Assembly (NCBI RefSeq): GCF_019925205.1 | Contig: NC_083562.1 | Location: 22,692,001 to 22,756,000, forward strand | DNA length: 64,000 nt | Direction of reading: 5' to 3' | Source: Metopolophium dirhodum | Taxonomy: Eukaryota > Arthropoda > Insecta > Hemiptera > Aphididae | Shown: positions 38,676-49,909 of the stretch, piece after piece | How the letters are laid out: each line of letters begins with the position of its first letter | Position numbering within the stretch: position 1 is the stretch's first letter | The notes under the pieces: generated by a model | Database searches by the model: none | What the model saw: the letters and a program-made list of their open reading frames with translations, nothing else | Told to the model about the DNA's origin: nothing | Translations under genes and position numbers: made by a program

Positions 38676-41554
38676 TATGAAAAAAAGTACTACATAAGAT
38701 TTATGTTCATAGTCCGTCTGTTCTATATAGCTAGCTATAAGGTATCTCACAGTGTTTGTCATCGTACATGTTCACTTTATGATTAATACTACACTACTGC
38801 ATTATATGGTGTCCCATCAAAATGTTACAGGTAGAAAGATATTGCCGCAGTTAATGATGTAGCACGCAAAGGTTAGATTAGATTTTATTTTGCTAAGATG
38901 TTATAGGTACATAGGTACTTACGAGTTACAACAATAAGGTTCAGTGTATATAATATTAATATAATATTATTATCGGTGTGTAAGGGTAAACTGCAATCAT
39001 ATAGCAGAAACTCAAACTCACAGAAGACTTTATAGATATCTACTTAAGATACTTTAGAAACTTTAGATATCGTGTTATTCGAGTAAATAAAATATAACAA
39101 ACTAAAATAAAATGCATAGCTATTTAAGCTTAATTATTTGATTGAAAAAATTACTCGACTTATAGTACCCATACTTTATTTAGGTGCACTGACGACTGCA
39201 GACATCACAGGTATATAATTAACATAACATAAAACTTACAAATCCCTAACTAATTTTAAGTTTATTGTTTTAGGCAACTATCATAACAGTAAAATAATTT
39301 TCAAGTACAATTGGATTTAAGCAAGCCATTTACCAAATTAGAAAAGTTGAAAATCAGCGAATAATCTTTATTATTAGTCTAGTAATGGCTTTCTGCCTAA
39401 ATGCTAAGATAATTATTATTAAGAGGACACCACACTCGTATATGACGTTGTCTCCGTCTTACAAGTGCGTAACATAGCAAATTATACGATCAGTAGAACG
39501 CGTGTAGCTCCGTTAGTTTAAAAATTAGAGTGAACCTCTCATAATATTTAAAGGTAATTTTAAAGCTAGTTATGAGTATTTTAAAATTGTAAATTGTTTG
39601 TACATCTTAAAATACTTATTTTTTTATATTAGTTATATGTATATAGGTAATAACGTTGATCCAATTTTCGTTATTTTATAATAAATTATAAATTGAGACA
39701 CTTTAATACATGCAATAATATTTAGCAGTAAGCACAGCATTATATTTTTGTGACATTTTCAAGTAGGTATAATATATATTAATTAGAAAAAAAAGGTATT
39801 GATACGCGTGGGGGATAAACAGGTAGAGTTTTAAGTTAACCAAATGTTAGGTAAAATATTCGCACATATAATAATATATATTATATACCTACATTTATAT
39901 TAATATATACATTAAACTTATTAGAGCCGATTTGATATATTATTATGTTTTTATAATAGGTTTGAGAGAAAGAGAGAGAAACGGATATTTACATCGTTTT
40001 TTTCTCATACATTTTATTCAATTTTATCTTAACGTCATGTCCTTTTATACGACTCAAGTCCTCCGCGTAAAAACGCCAATTTTTTTTTCGCTTTCCGCCC
40101 GCAGCCAACGCTCGAATAATTCATGTACTAAATTATGCATATATATATATAAAGGTAGAAACGTACACATATACACGATTTGCGTCCCTCTAAATGCGCT
40201 CTCGGCTCCTATGTCTCGCGCACACAAATGGCTCTTGGATATAATTAGATAATCTCGCGACGAATATGGGCGTGGGACAAGTGTATGTATATACAATTTT
40301 TTTTTTTATTAATCGCCATGTAGACACGATTTATGACGTCTGATGTATCACACAACTAACTGCACGCATATTTATTGGTAGATATACGTATATATAATAT
40401 ATAGAGATAGTGTTTGTAAACGTAAGATATATAGCGAGCGCGACCGTTTATCTGCACATATAATGCGTCCGTGTATTTCCCATGAATATTTACAAAAAAT
40501 TTTTACTCGCGATCGTAGAAAATAAAACATTTTTTCCATACATCTCTATATAATGTACCAAATTTAGCCCAGGGCCACAAACTCCGCCCCTTATCACGCA
40601 CTACACACACACACACACACACACATACCGTGCTCTGGGGGCTTGGCCTGTGTAGGAAGCTATAGTACGATATAGTGTATACCTAAATTACAATAATATT
40701 ATACATACATCACGCGTCGTCACTGTTCATAAAGCCACGATGGTCCACGAAAACTACATAGTTATATATCAGCCGTCGTTTAAACATGATATTTAAGTCG
40801 GCAAATATATGCGTATTATACCATTATTATTATTATATGCCGTGTATAACGATAACTTGAAACTTCCCACGTGGACTCACGACGACGACTGCAGTTGGAG
40901 AACGCAACTACTCGATGATGCCTATTAGATTTTAAAGTACTAGGATCTTAGTCTGACGCCTCAAATTGGACTTCACCAATTATTTAAATGGAGATAGTTA
41001 CTTTTTTTAAAAAAAATATTAGCAAAATGTTACTTTTTTTCTTACATAGGCGCTGGCGACAAGTGTTGTAGGATTTTTATTACATATTTTACGTTTTTAG
41101 ATTTTTTGGTGGAAAGATTTCTTGGTGAATTTAAAAACTAAGCTAGATAACTATAAAATATTACGGCGTTGTCGAGTAACATTTTTACACAAAAAATTTC
41201 AAAAAGTTTTGTTTTAACTAGGTAAGCCAGGTAAGGGATTGAAAATCGTTTTTGAAACGACGTTTTTGTTACTTAGATTTAAAAGTTGTAGGAGTTTATT
41301 CTGACACCTTAAAGCGAGCTTAACCAATTATTTATATAAAGAGCTATACGTTGGTATATATATTGCCTATAGGGTGAAACGGGATAGTCTGCTGTTATAT
41401 AAATTGTACATCGGTTACACCATCGCAGGTTAGTGGTTACCTTACCGCACGCCACCTGCAATCTAAGGTTTTTTAAAATCGCGCATGTCTTCATTATAAT
41501 ATTATGTCATATATTATAATATGGCATACCTTATGCTGCTGCTACGGTTATAGT

Positions 41555-41588
<34 letters not shown>

Positions 41589-44099
41589 CATAAACTGCAT
41601 TGTCGCATAATGCCGCCTTCACGTATAATTTCTATTATATATTATATTTTAGGTGAATATATATCACGAAAATTCTGAACGTGGTATATAGTTATACAAT
41701 ACATAATACGATATCGTCTATAATAACAAATTAGGGCTCGAAATTTAATGCATTTGCATCTTTTTTTTTTTTTTAATGCATGATAGAATGGCACAATGCT
41801 TTCTAATATTTTGTTGTGCCCTTTTTTTTCATTTTAGATCATCGTTGAAATTTGATTTTGATTCAACCGAATATCCCTGAAGAAGTTTTTGACCATGCAG
41901 TTACTATATACTGTTCCAGGATCAACATCGTTTATTAAATAATACAATTTAAAATGCACAGCTATTTGAATATATAAGAAACATAATTAACATAGAAAAA
42001 TGTATTATAGGTAGGTATACTGTTATTATTATGTATCCCTGATTATGTACAAACCATCTAGTGAATACACTATGAAGCAAGTAGCTGGAAAGCATGTCCA
42101 CTAGAATCAGCTCCGCATTCGGCGATACAATCGATACACTTTTGGGTCACTCGGAACAGAGCAGCTCTCCTTGCCAAATCCTTGTAATTGCGTTCTTGCA
42201 GTATTTGGCAGTGGCAGTACCATTTTCAGTTTAGACGAATGGCCGCGTTGAAAGTATTTTTTGACCATTTATAGATATATATATTTTATATATATTATAA
42301 TATAACAAAAAAAAAAAAAACATTGATTTAAAAAAAAATTTCAGATTAAATCTCACAACTATACGGGAGTCAAATATTTTATTTTTTATAAAACATTTAT
42401 TTTAATTCTTTTATAGCTATTAAAATCTGAGTACTAATCATAATTACTGTGGGTGTGTATACAGTGATTTTGCATTCGGAAAATATTGGGGTTCATCGCC
42501 ACTCATAAACCTACCTATATATAATTATTAATTATATACCCATATTGTATATATTTTGTACCATGAAGATAGATAGATTTGCTGATAACAAATTGAATAC
42601 GGTTTAATTTTAATATTTTTATTACTTTCATTACCATAATATGGATACAGCGAAGGTTTTAACATAACATTTAATGTGAGCCATGCATACACCTATGAAA
42701 TTATGACACACTGCACAGCTTTGCCAATTACCTAAAGTACTTACAGGATGATTTATTTAACCTGCTATTATTCGGTTAATTCTGAAACACACAAGTAATG
42801 TTATTTCTATACCTATGGTATTTAAATTATCTTATCTTTTACACTTAACTTGTGCAAAAAAATGTGATCTCTTATCGTTACCTACCTAAATGTGAAATGA
42901 GTTTTGTTTAATGGCTAATCTAAGAAATTACTGACCGATCGTAATAAAAGTTATATCAAAAGGATTCCTTAAAACTCATAGGGTGTTTTAATAAGTTTCT
43001 TTTCCAATCCATTTATAGGTTTTTATAGGGCAGCTGAATTTCGTTTTAGATTACGAAAATCGAATAATATGTTTTCTATTGGTAACATATAATAATGAAA
43101 TTGTTATCATTAATGAAAAAAGCTATTTTTTTTAGATATTTCATATTATACTTTAATATTTTGGATTTATGATCAGTGGCTTAATGTAATCCATATCAAT
43201 TATTAGCTATTAATAGCATATATTATAAAATTAAACTTTTAAAATATCTTGTTAAATATTATTAATTGTATGATTATTAACAATATGTTTCCGTGTGAAT
43301 AACGATACATGAAAATAGTTTCATGATGTGATTTTTAGAATGATAATAAATTTATAAGTATAATACTTACGATTCAAAATTATAATTAATGTTTCATAGT
43401 AGGTAGTATTAGTATATAATATTTACAGCATTCGAGGAAAACGCGTCAACCGGGAAAACATTATTTATAAGAATTACGAGTATTACTAACGTTTTTCTGT
43501 ACATTTAGTTTCTCTCGCATAACGTATAACGCATGGCGTATGACGCATTATAATTATGAAGTATTATGTACTATTTTAGGTATAAAATATCTTAATTACT
43601 CAATAATTAACTTATGCGTATGGTATTCAGAAAAGATTTTATTTTCGTTATACATTGCAGTGAATTCAAATCAAAACAGTTAATATTCAATAAAAGTAAA
43701 ACAAGTTAGAAGCAGTTTATCAACATTTTGATAGCATATATTTATAGCATACCATTATAAGTATATACCTTATTCAAAATTACCAAAATATTAATAAACA
43801 ACTGGTAAAGAATGGATTCTTTTTAAAAATCTGTATTTATAATAATTGTTTATTTTTTTCGTAACCAAATATAACAGAAGCATAATATATAATCAAAACA
43901 TATCAAACAAAAAAAAAATGAATTATGGTTAAACATCACTTATAATAAAATGTAAAAATAAAACATGCAGTCAGTAGATATATAGTAATTACATAATATA
44001 AAAATAACAATAACAGTAACAACCATTTATATGCTAGAAAAAATAGTAGTAAGCGATCTGGAGTTACTAGTTTTTTTCCTAGTTATCATTGTAACCTAA
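38676..44099. other. AT-rich block with dispersed repeats and microsatellites
   Basis: A diverged relative of the 15150 repeat lies at about 39430-39610. A repeat at 40930-41360 has a second copy at about 57590-57850 and contains an internal duplication (CTGACGCCTCAAATTGGACT / CTGACACCTTAAAGCGAGCT). An AC run lies at about 40604-40625 and an AT run at about 41557-41586. The only coding-like piece is at 42070-42225. Confidence 0.45.
42070..42225 (-). pseudogene. Possible C-terminal exon or gene remnant of unknown function
   Basis: The minus strand reads about 50 codons to a TAG at 42072-42070. The reading is protein-like, with NYKDLARRAALFRV followed by TQKCIDCIAECGADSSGHAF, and is clearly less AT-rich than its flanks. 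A stop lies just before 42225 in frame, so this is a last exon with an acceptor somewhere at 42185-42225 (no strong one is visible), or a broken gene piece. The Cys pattern C-x2-C-x3-C is noticeable, but no family was recognised. Confidence 0.3.
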
Positions 44100-44733
44100 G
44101 CAGAGTGTATGACTATACTACGGGTAGGTATTTTGTATGCTACTCTAAATTTTTGTTTACCAAATTTGACTCACCTAAAAACTATAATATATTAAGTACC
44201 TACTGCATAGTATAGGTATTACATATTTAATATTTAACCACATAATCGAGCCCAATAAATATTGCTCAATAAATGTAGACAATAAAAGCAATAGCTGTGT
44301 AGTGTGTATATCAATTTGTTATTTACCTTTAAATTAACTGTTTATTAATTTGATTTTATGCTCTTTACCATGTAGTAGGTACATAATATATTGCAGTTTT
44401 TAGGTGAGTCAGATCTGGTAATCATAAATTTAAAGTTAAATTGTATAATGATATAGCTATACTATTTGATATTACTTATGTAGGTATTGTATATTTAATC
44501 ATGAGCATAAAATCAAATTAATAAATAGATAATTAAAGGTAAATAACAAATAATTGATATGCACAGCTATTGCTTTTATTCTCTACATTTATTGGGTTAG
44601 ATATTAAATATATAATACCTTTACTACGTAGTAGGTACTTAATATATTACAGTTTTTAGGTGAGTCAAATTTGGTAAACAAAGTAGTGTAGCATACAAAA
44701 TATACCTACCCGTAGTATAGTCATACACTCTGC
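44100..44733. mobile_element. Large imperfect foldback element
   Basis: The ends GCAGAGTGTATGACTATACT (44100) and its complement (to 44733) are exact. The inverted arms continue, with indels, for about 260 bases (44100-44363 against about 44502-44733). The spacer holds a second, same-orientation copy of part of the right arm: GTAGTAGGTAC…TTTTTAGGTGAGTCA occurs at about 44374-44411 and again at 44627-44664. No frame is present. It is MITE- or foldback-like; the superfamily is unknown. Confidence 0.7.
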
Positions 44734-44939
44734 GTTGAAGTATTCAAACGTTTGTCACATCCATCGTGGAGCTAGGATATTATTATATAATTTAACTAAC
44801 CCGACCACCGTATCAACTCTTAACGTTTAGACATTTATTTATTAAGTATGCATGTACCTACAGTACCTTCTGTGGCTATATCGTGTATCAAATATATAAA
44901 TACCGATAGGAGTAGATCACGGCGTCACCGTGACCGAGT

Positions 44940-45960
44940 AGGCAAAAGTCTGTAAAATATAAAATCCAACTCTTCGAAGTACGAAGTACGGCCGCAGGTG
45001 GTCAATAAATTTAGCGGGGAACCCGAATAAGTCATCAACGGAGAGGTCCGACGTCTAGAATTTTGAAAAAAAAAACGTAAAATGTTCGTTAAATACGAAT
45101 ATATTTTGATAAGGTGGAAGTGATAGCGAAAGGTAAATAACAAAAAAAAAAACTCGAAAAAAAAATTCCGAATTTACACGGCCGCCGCAAATTAACTTCG
45201 ATCCCGGCGGCCGGCATCGACACCACGACACCGGGTCATCCGCACCAACCTTCCTACCTAACTACTGAGTTGAAAACTGGTGTCGAATCTATGACTCTTA
45301 AGCCGTTTCGCCGTCCCGGCAAATTACGAACGCGGTTTGGACGTCCTTCAAAGGGCGTCGTAAAGGGTGACGCGATCGCGTCGGGAAACGGATGACCGGC
45401 TCCGCCACCCTCGGACGTCGAAAACGCGAGATTCGCGAAAAAAATCGAACCCTCCGACGCATGTATTTATGCCTGTATATAGTAATACCCAATCGACGGC
45501 GGCGATATCGGCACTCGGCTCTCAGCGTCGTCCCGCGGCCTCTAAATTTAGTGGGGAACGCGAATAAGGGGCGAACGGGGCCCGGAGACGTGTCAAAAAA
45601 GGCTAAAACTCGAATTTTCGAAAAAAACGGCAAAAAAAACGGGAGATGGAGGCGGACGTAAAGCACGCACGCGCGGCCTAAAAATCTGACAGGGAACGTG
45701 AATAAGGTCCGAACCGGGGCGCCCAGTGGAGGGGGTGGGGGAGGGGGATAAAAGTCGAAAATGAGACCCCCAAACCCCCCGGGGTTGGCGAAGAGTTTTA
45801 ACCGATGTCGGAAGCTGCAGTGTTCTTTTGATCAGGTGATAAGGTTCGGACCACCACGGTTCGACGTGGTAGCCCGGGTCATGCCACTGGAAATTCGAAA
45901 TTCCGTAAAAAAATCATATAGCCGCCGCAATTTTTTTGGTGTCTAGCAGTTCAGTCACCT
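44940..45960. repeat. GC/CpG-rich repeat block, left part (three core copies)
   Basis: The core GGGGAACGCGAATAAG or a close variant occurs at 45016-45031, 45553-45568 and 45691-45706. It is usually preceded by a palindromic GGCCGC…GCGGCC-like word and followed, in the 45553 copy, by about 100 bases ending in GAAAAAAACGGCAAAAAA. The third copy has a different lead (AATCTGAC) and runs into a G-rich stretch (45725-45750). The same order recurs at 49026-49500. Open frames exist on both strands, with conserved ends between the two blocks, but neither resembles a known protein. Confidence 0.65.
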
Positions 45961-45994
45961 CAGTTATCCAGGTAGGCAAATTACGTGAAAAAAA

Positions 45995-46035
45995 TTCAAA
46001 CATTTCGAGCGTCCATGCAAATCATAAAAACACCG
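45995..46035 (+). repeat. Single copy of the ATGCAAAT-containing repeat
   Basis: GCGTCCATGCAAATCATA at about 46010 matches the head of the 244-bp repeats at 48590-49026. The preceding bases (ACGTGAAAAAAATTCAAA) match as well. The downstream half is replaced by the minisatellite starting at 46042. A partial copy of the later half (GTGTCTAGCAGTTCAGTCAC) precedes it at about 45940. Confidence 0.6.
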
Positions 46036-46041
46036 TCTTGG

Positions 46042-47260
46042 GGAACTGAAAGATGATGGGAAAAAGGTGATGAACTGGAAAAAAGGTGATGTAAACTGTG
46101 ATAAATCTGGGAATAAGTGATGGAAAATAGGTGATGAACTGGAAAAAGAATGACGGAAACTGGAAAAAAGGTGATGGAAACTGGAAAAGGTGATGGAAAC
46201 TGGAAAAGGATGATGGAAACTGGAAAAAAGGTCATGGAAACTGGAAAAGGTGATGAACTGGAAACTAGGTGATGAAAAAAAGGTGATGAACTGGAAAATA
46301 GGTGATGAACTGGAAAAATGGGTGATGGAAACTGGAAAAAAGGTGATGAACTGGAAAATAGGTGATGGAAAATAGGTGATGAACTGGAAAAAAGAGTGAT
46401 GGAAACTGGAAAAGGTGATGGAAACTGGAAAAAAGGTCATGGAAACTGGAAAAGGTGATGAACTGGAAACTAGGTGATGAAAAAAAGGTGATAAACTGGA
46501 AAATAGGTGATGAACTGGAAAAATGGGTGATGGAAACTGGAAAAAAGGTGATGAACTGGAAAATAGGTGATGGAAAATAGGTGATGAACTGGAAAAAAGA
46601 GTGATGGAAAAAAGGTGATTAACTGGTAAAATGGGTGATGGGAAAAAGGTGATGAACTGGAAAATAGGTGATGGAAACTGGAAAAAAGGTGATTGAAAAG
46701 GTGATGAACTGGAAAAATGGTGATGAACTGGAAAAAAGGATGATGGATAAAAGGTGATTAACTGGTAAAATGGGTGATGGGAAAAAGGTGATGAACTGGA
46801 AAATAGGTGATGGAAACTGGAAAAAAGGTGATTGAAAAGGTGATTAACTGGAAAAATGGTGATGAACTGGAAAAAAGGATGATGGAAAAAAGGTGATTAA
46901 CTGGTAAAATGGGTGATGGGAAAAAGGTGATGAACTGGAAAATAGGTGATGGAAACTGGAAAAAAGGTGATTGAAAAGGTGATGAACTGGAAAAATGGTG
47001 ATGTACTATAAAAAAGGGTGATGGAAAAGTTGATGAACTGGAAAATAGGTGATGGAAACTGGAAAAGGTGATGAACTGGAAAATATGTGATGGAAACTGG
47101 AAAATAGGTGATGGAAACTGGAAAAGGTGATGAAACTGGAAAAGGTGATGAACTGGAAAATAGGTGATGGAAAAAAGGTGATGAACTGGAAAAATGGGTG
47201 ATGGAAAAAAGGTGTTGAACTGGAAAAATGGTTGATGGGAAAGGTGATGAATTGAATGGT
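46042..47260. repeat. Minisatellite array, unit GGTGATGAACTGGAAAA, with higher-order periods
   Basis: About 1.2 kb is made entirely of three related short words: GGTGATGAACTGGAAAA, GGTGATGGAAACTGGAAAA and GGTGATGGAAAA. Two higher-order repeats stand out. One has a 205-bp period (GGTCATGGAAACTGG at 46230 and 46435). The other has a 139-bp period in three copies (GGTGATTAACTGGTAAAA at 46614, 46753 and 46892). The long minus-strand frames here (Phe/Ser/His/Pro-rich) simply translate the repeat and are not proposed as genes. Confidence 0.95.
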
Positions 47261-47581
47261 GTATGAAAGAAAAATACAGTAAAGAAACTCGGAAAGTACG
47301 TTCATTATAGACGTATATTACAAAGAGAAATCAATATAGGAGATGAAAGTTTTTCAAACTTAAGTCATTAAATTATTTCCATATTTTATTTAACGTTTAT
47401 ATACATATATATATATTACTTGTATGTACATTTATATGCTATATAAATTATATTATTGAGAGTAAAGATATAAGATAATGCACGTAACAGTCAATAATTA
47501 TCTCGATAACCGTGCTCACGAGGGAATACAAATCATCAAGACTTTATCGGTATATACAAATTGTATATGTAGTCCGTACTT

Positions 47582-48360
47582 GTAGTGGCGTATTTAGGGG
47601 ACATAGGGGAGAAATTACTCAGTGGCACGAAATTCCTAGGGACGCCGATGCTAGAGGTAAACAATTTTTCAAATAATTAATGATATTTCTACAATTTAAA
47701 ATTATTCATACCATAATTATTGCATTTTTTATAATATATTTTGATTTATTGAGAAATTCAATACTTGTAGTGATAACCGTATCTTAATCAAACTAACAAT
47801 TCCATTTGCACACCACGTTTTTAGACTATGTCTCTGGCACGGTTATTGATATCATAATATATGTAAGTACATTTTTTACCTTTGACCCCCCCCCCCCCCC
47901 TGTCCTAAAAGGTGATGACAGACACAAAAATTAAAAAATTAAAAAAAACACACATCATTGTAAAATCAATAAATTCATTGCTCTGCTAAGAGTCTAAAAT
48001 TGTTGAGGCAAATTTAAAACATGTAGATTATTTATAAAATATTAATATATTTTGTTTTAAAAAAATACTGAATGTACGTTAAAAACGTAAATTACCAAGT
48101 TACAACAAACTTTCAATCAAAATTGTACTATTGTATATTTTATAGATTACTATTAATCGTAAGTTGGTAACGATCTGCTGTTCATTAGGTGTCTAGAGAC
48201 TTTAAATATATAATAAATAATATTAGGCAAATATATTTTAGGGCAAGAGATGCTGTAACATCCCAGCATCCCAACCAGTCCACGCCTGGGCACCGCCACC
48301 ATCACCCCCAAAAATCAACGGAGCCACGGCTCAAAAAAAACCGCCTCGCCACGCCACTGA
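47582..48360. mobile_element. Possible hAT-like non-autonomous element(s)
   Basis: The left end TAGTGGCGTA (47582) and right end ACGCCACTGA (to 48360) contain an 8-bp inverted pair, AGTGGCGT/ACGCCACT, reminiscent of the CAGTGGCG ends of aphid hAT-type MITEs. A poly-C run (about 47886-47900) and a proline/GC-rich right part (48240-48350) lie inside. No 8-bp target duplication was found, and the two ends may belong to different elements. No transposase is visible. Confidence 0.35.
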
Positions 48361-48584
48361 AGTACGCCACGTTGTACAATGTACTTGATTAAACAAATTC
48401 AAAAATCTATTACAAATATTATGTAGGTATCTTATTTATATTTTACTTCATACCTGCAGGTCCCCACTGACTAAATTCAATTTTTACTAAAACTCAATGA
48501 ACCAATCATGAGCTAGTAAATTACCTGTGTTTTATTATTATGTTAATAAGTTCACAATTGATTCATTAAAATGAATGAAAAAAA

Positions 48585-49026
48585 ATGTAAAACATTTCAG
48601 GCGTCCATGCAAATCATATAGCCACCGTCTTTTTTTGAGTGTCTAGCAGGTCAGTCACCTCGAATGACGTTCGCCGTAGTAATAAGGGTAGGCTATCCGA
48701 CTTCGTTGGATAGCGGACAATGTGCGACGGCTGGGTCACGTCGTCAGGTATGCAATCCGACTGCGTCTAATCGCGGACAGCGTTCATTACTGTCCCCGAG
48801 AACACAAAAATTAATTACGTGAAAAAAAATTCAAAATATTTCGGGCGTCCATGCAAATCATATAGCCGCTGTCTTTTTAGGGTGTCTAGCAGGTCAGTCA
48901 CCTCAGTGGTCCGGGTAGGCAATCCGACTTCGTCGGATAGCGGACGATGTGCGACGGCTGGGTAACTTCGTCAGGTATGCAATCCGACTAAGTCGAATCG
49001 CGAACAGCGTTCTTTACTGTCGTCCC
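48585..49026 (+). repeat. Two tandem 244-bp repeats with octamer motif and small hairpins
   Basis: GTCCATGCAAATCATATAGC occurs at 48603 and 48847 (period 244). Each unit continues through TCTAGCAGGTCAGTCACCTC, then a hairpin word such as ATCCGACTTCGTCGGAT (7-bp stem, 3-base loop), then GCGACGGCTGGGT and a second diverged hairpin. Hairpin words start near 48688, 48750, 48920 and 48980. No frame is convincing. The unit is shared with 45904-46035. Confidence 0.75.
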
Positions 49027-49500
49027 GGATGAAGTACGGCCGCCTGCGGCCTAGAAATTTAGCGGGGAACGCGAATACGTCTTCGTCCAGAAGGTCAGAC
49101 GTCTCAAAGGGGAGTTTCAGGCGACCCGCGTCGAAAATTTTCGAAAAATCGTCAAAAACGTGACGACGCCGCGACCACAGCGACGGATTTCTCCGCGGAG
49201 GCGCTCTCCGCGAACGGGGCGCGGCCGCGCGCGGCCTATAGATTTAGCGGGGAACGCGAATAAGTCTTCGACGGGGAGGGCAGACGCGTCAAAAAGGGCT
49301 AAAAAACGAATTGTCGAAAAAAACGGCAAAAAACGCGCGCGGCGGCGGCGGACGTAGAGCACGTCGTCTCGACCACGGAGGGTCCGCCGAGAAAAAAGTA
49401 CGGCCGCGCGCGGCCTCAAAATCTGACGGGGAACGCGAATAAGGTCCGAACGGGGCCACCCAGGGACCCCCGGGGACCCCCGGGGGGGTAAAACTCAAAA
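49026..49500. repeat. GC/CpG-rich repeat block, right part (three core copies)
   Basis: Core GGGGAACGCGAATAAG copies lie at 49063-49078 (one change), 49249-49264 and 49428-49443. They are preceded by the palindrome GGCCGCGCGCGGCC or variants (about 49037, 49222, 49401). As in the left block, the last copy has the AATCTGAC lead and is followed by a C/G run (CCCCCGGGG repeats, 49463-49490). The order of copy types is the same on both sides, suggesting one ancestral unit duplicated with about 3.7 kb spacing. Confidence 0.7.
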
Positions 49501-49909
49501 ATCTGAAAAAAAATTTGAAAAAAATATAGAGATTCTACAGATAACTTGATAAAGAATAATATAATCTTAATGTGAAAAAAAACATATTTAAACCATATTT
49601 ATTGTTGTGTAATGCGTTATTAAACATCACATTTTCAAAGTGCTACTTATTGTTGTATACGCGTTATTAACATGTTATAATATGTTACCTGCACATGTAG
49701 ATTTTAATATTAAATACATTTGAGCAAATCTAATATTAAAATAATAAAATTTACATGTGATTACAACTTGGGTAATTATTTAAATAGGATGTAAAATTTT
49801 AAAACACGTAAACATCACTTTGCGAACACATTTTAATGGTATCAGAAGGCATTGGGCAGTAACTCCAAATAAAAGAGTACTTACTGCATTACATCTAATA
49901 GGGTAGCAC
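49501..49909. other. AT-rich spacer between two GC-rich blocks
   Basis: This is plain AT-rich sequence, with a weak internal repeat of AACATATT/GCGTTATTAA phrases near 49610-49690. No gene is seen. Confidence 0.4.

Noticed and set aside
45964..47305. Long minus-strand frames rich in Phe, Ser, His and Pro
   Set aside because: They translate the minisatellite unit in one frame; the units vary by indels without regard to codon phase and no domain is seen.
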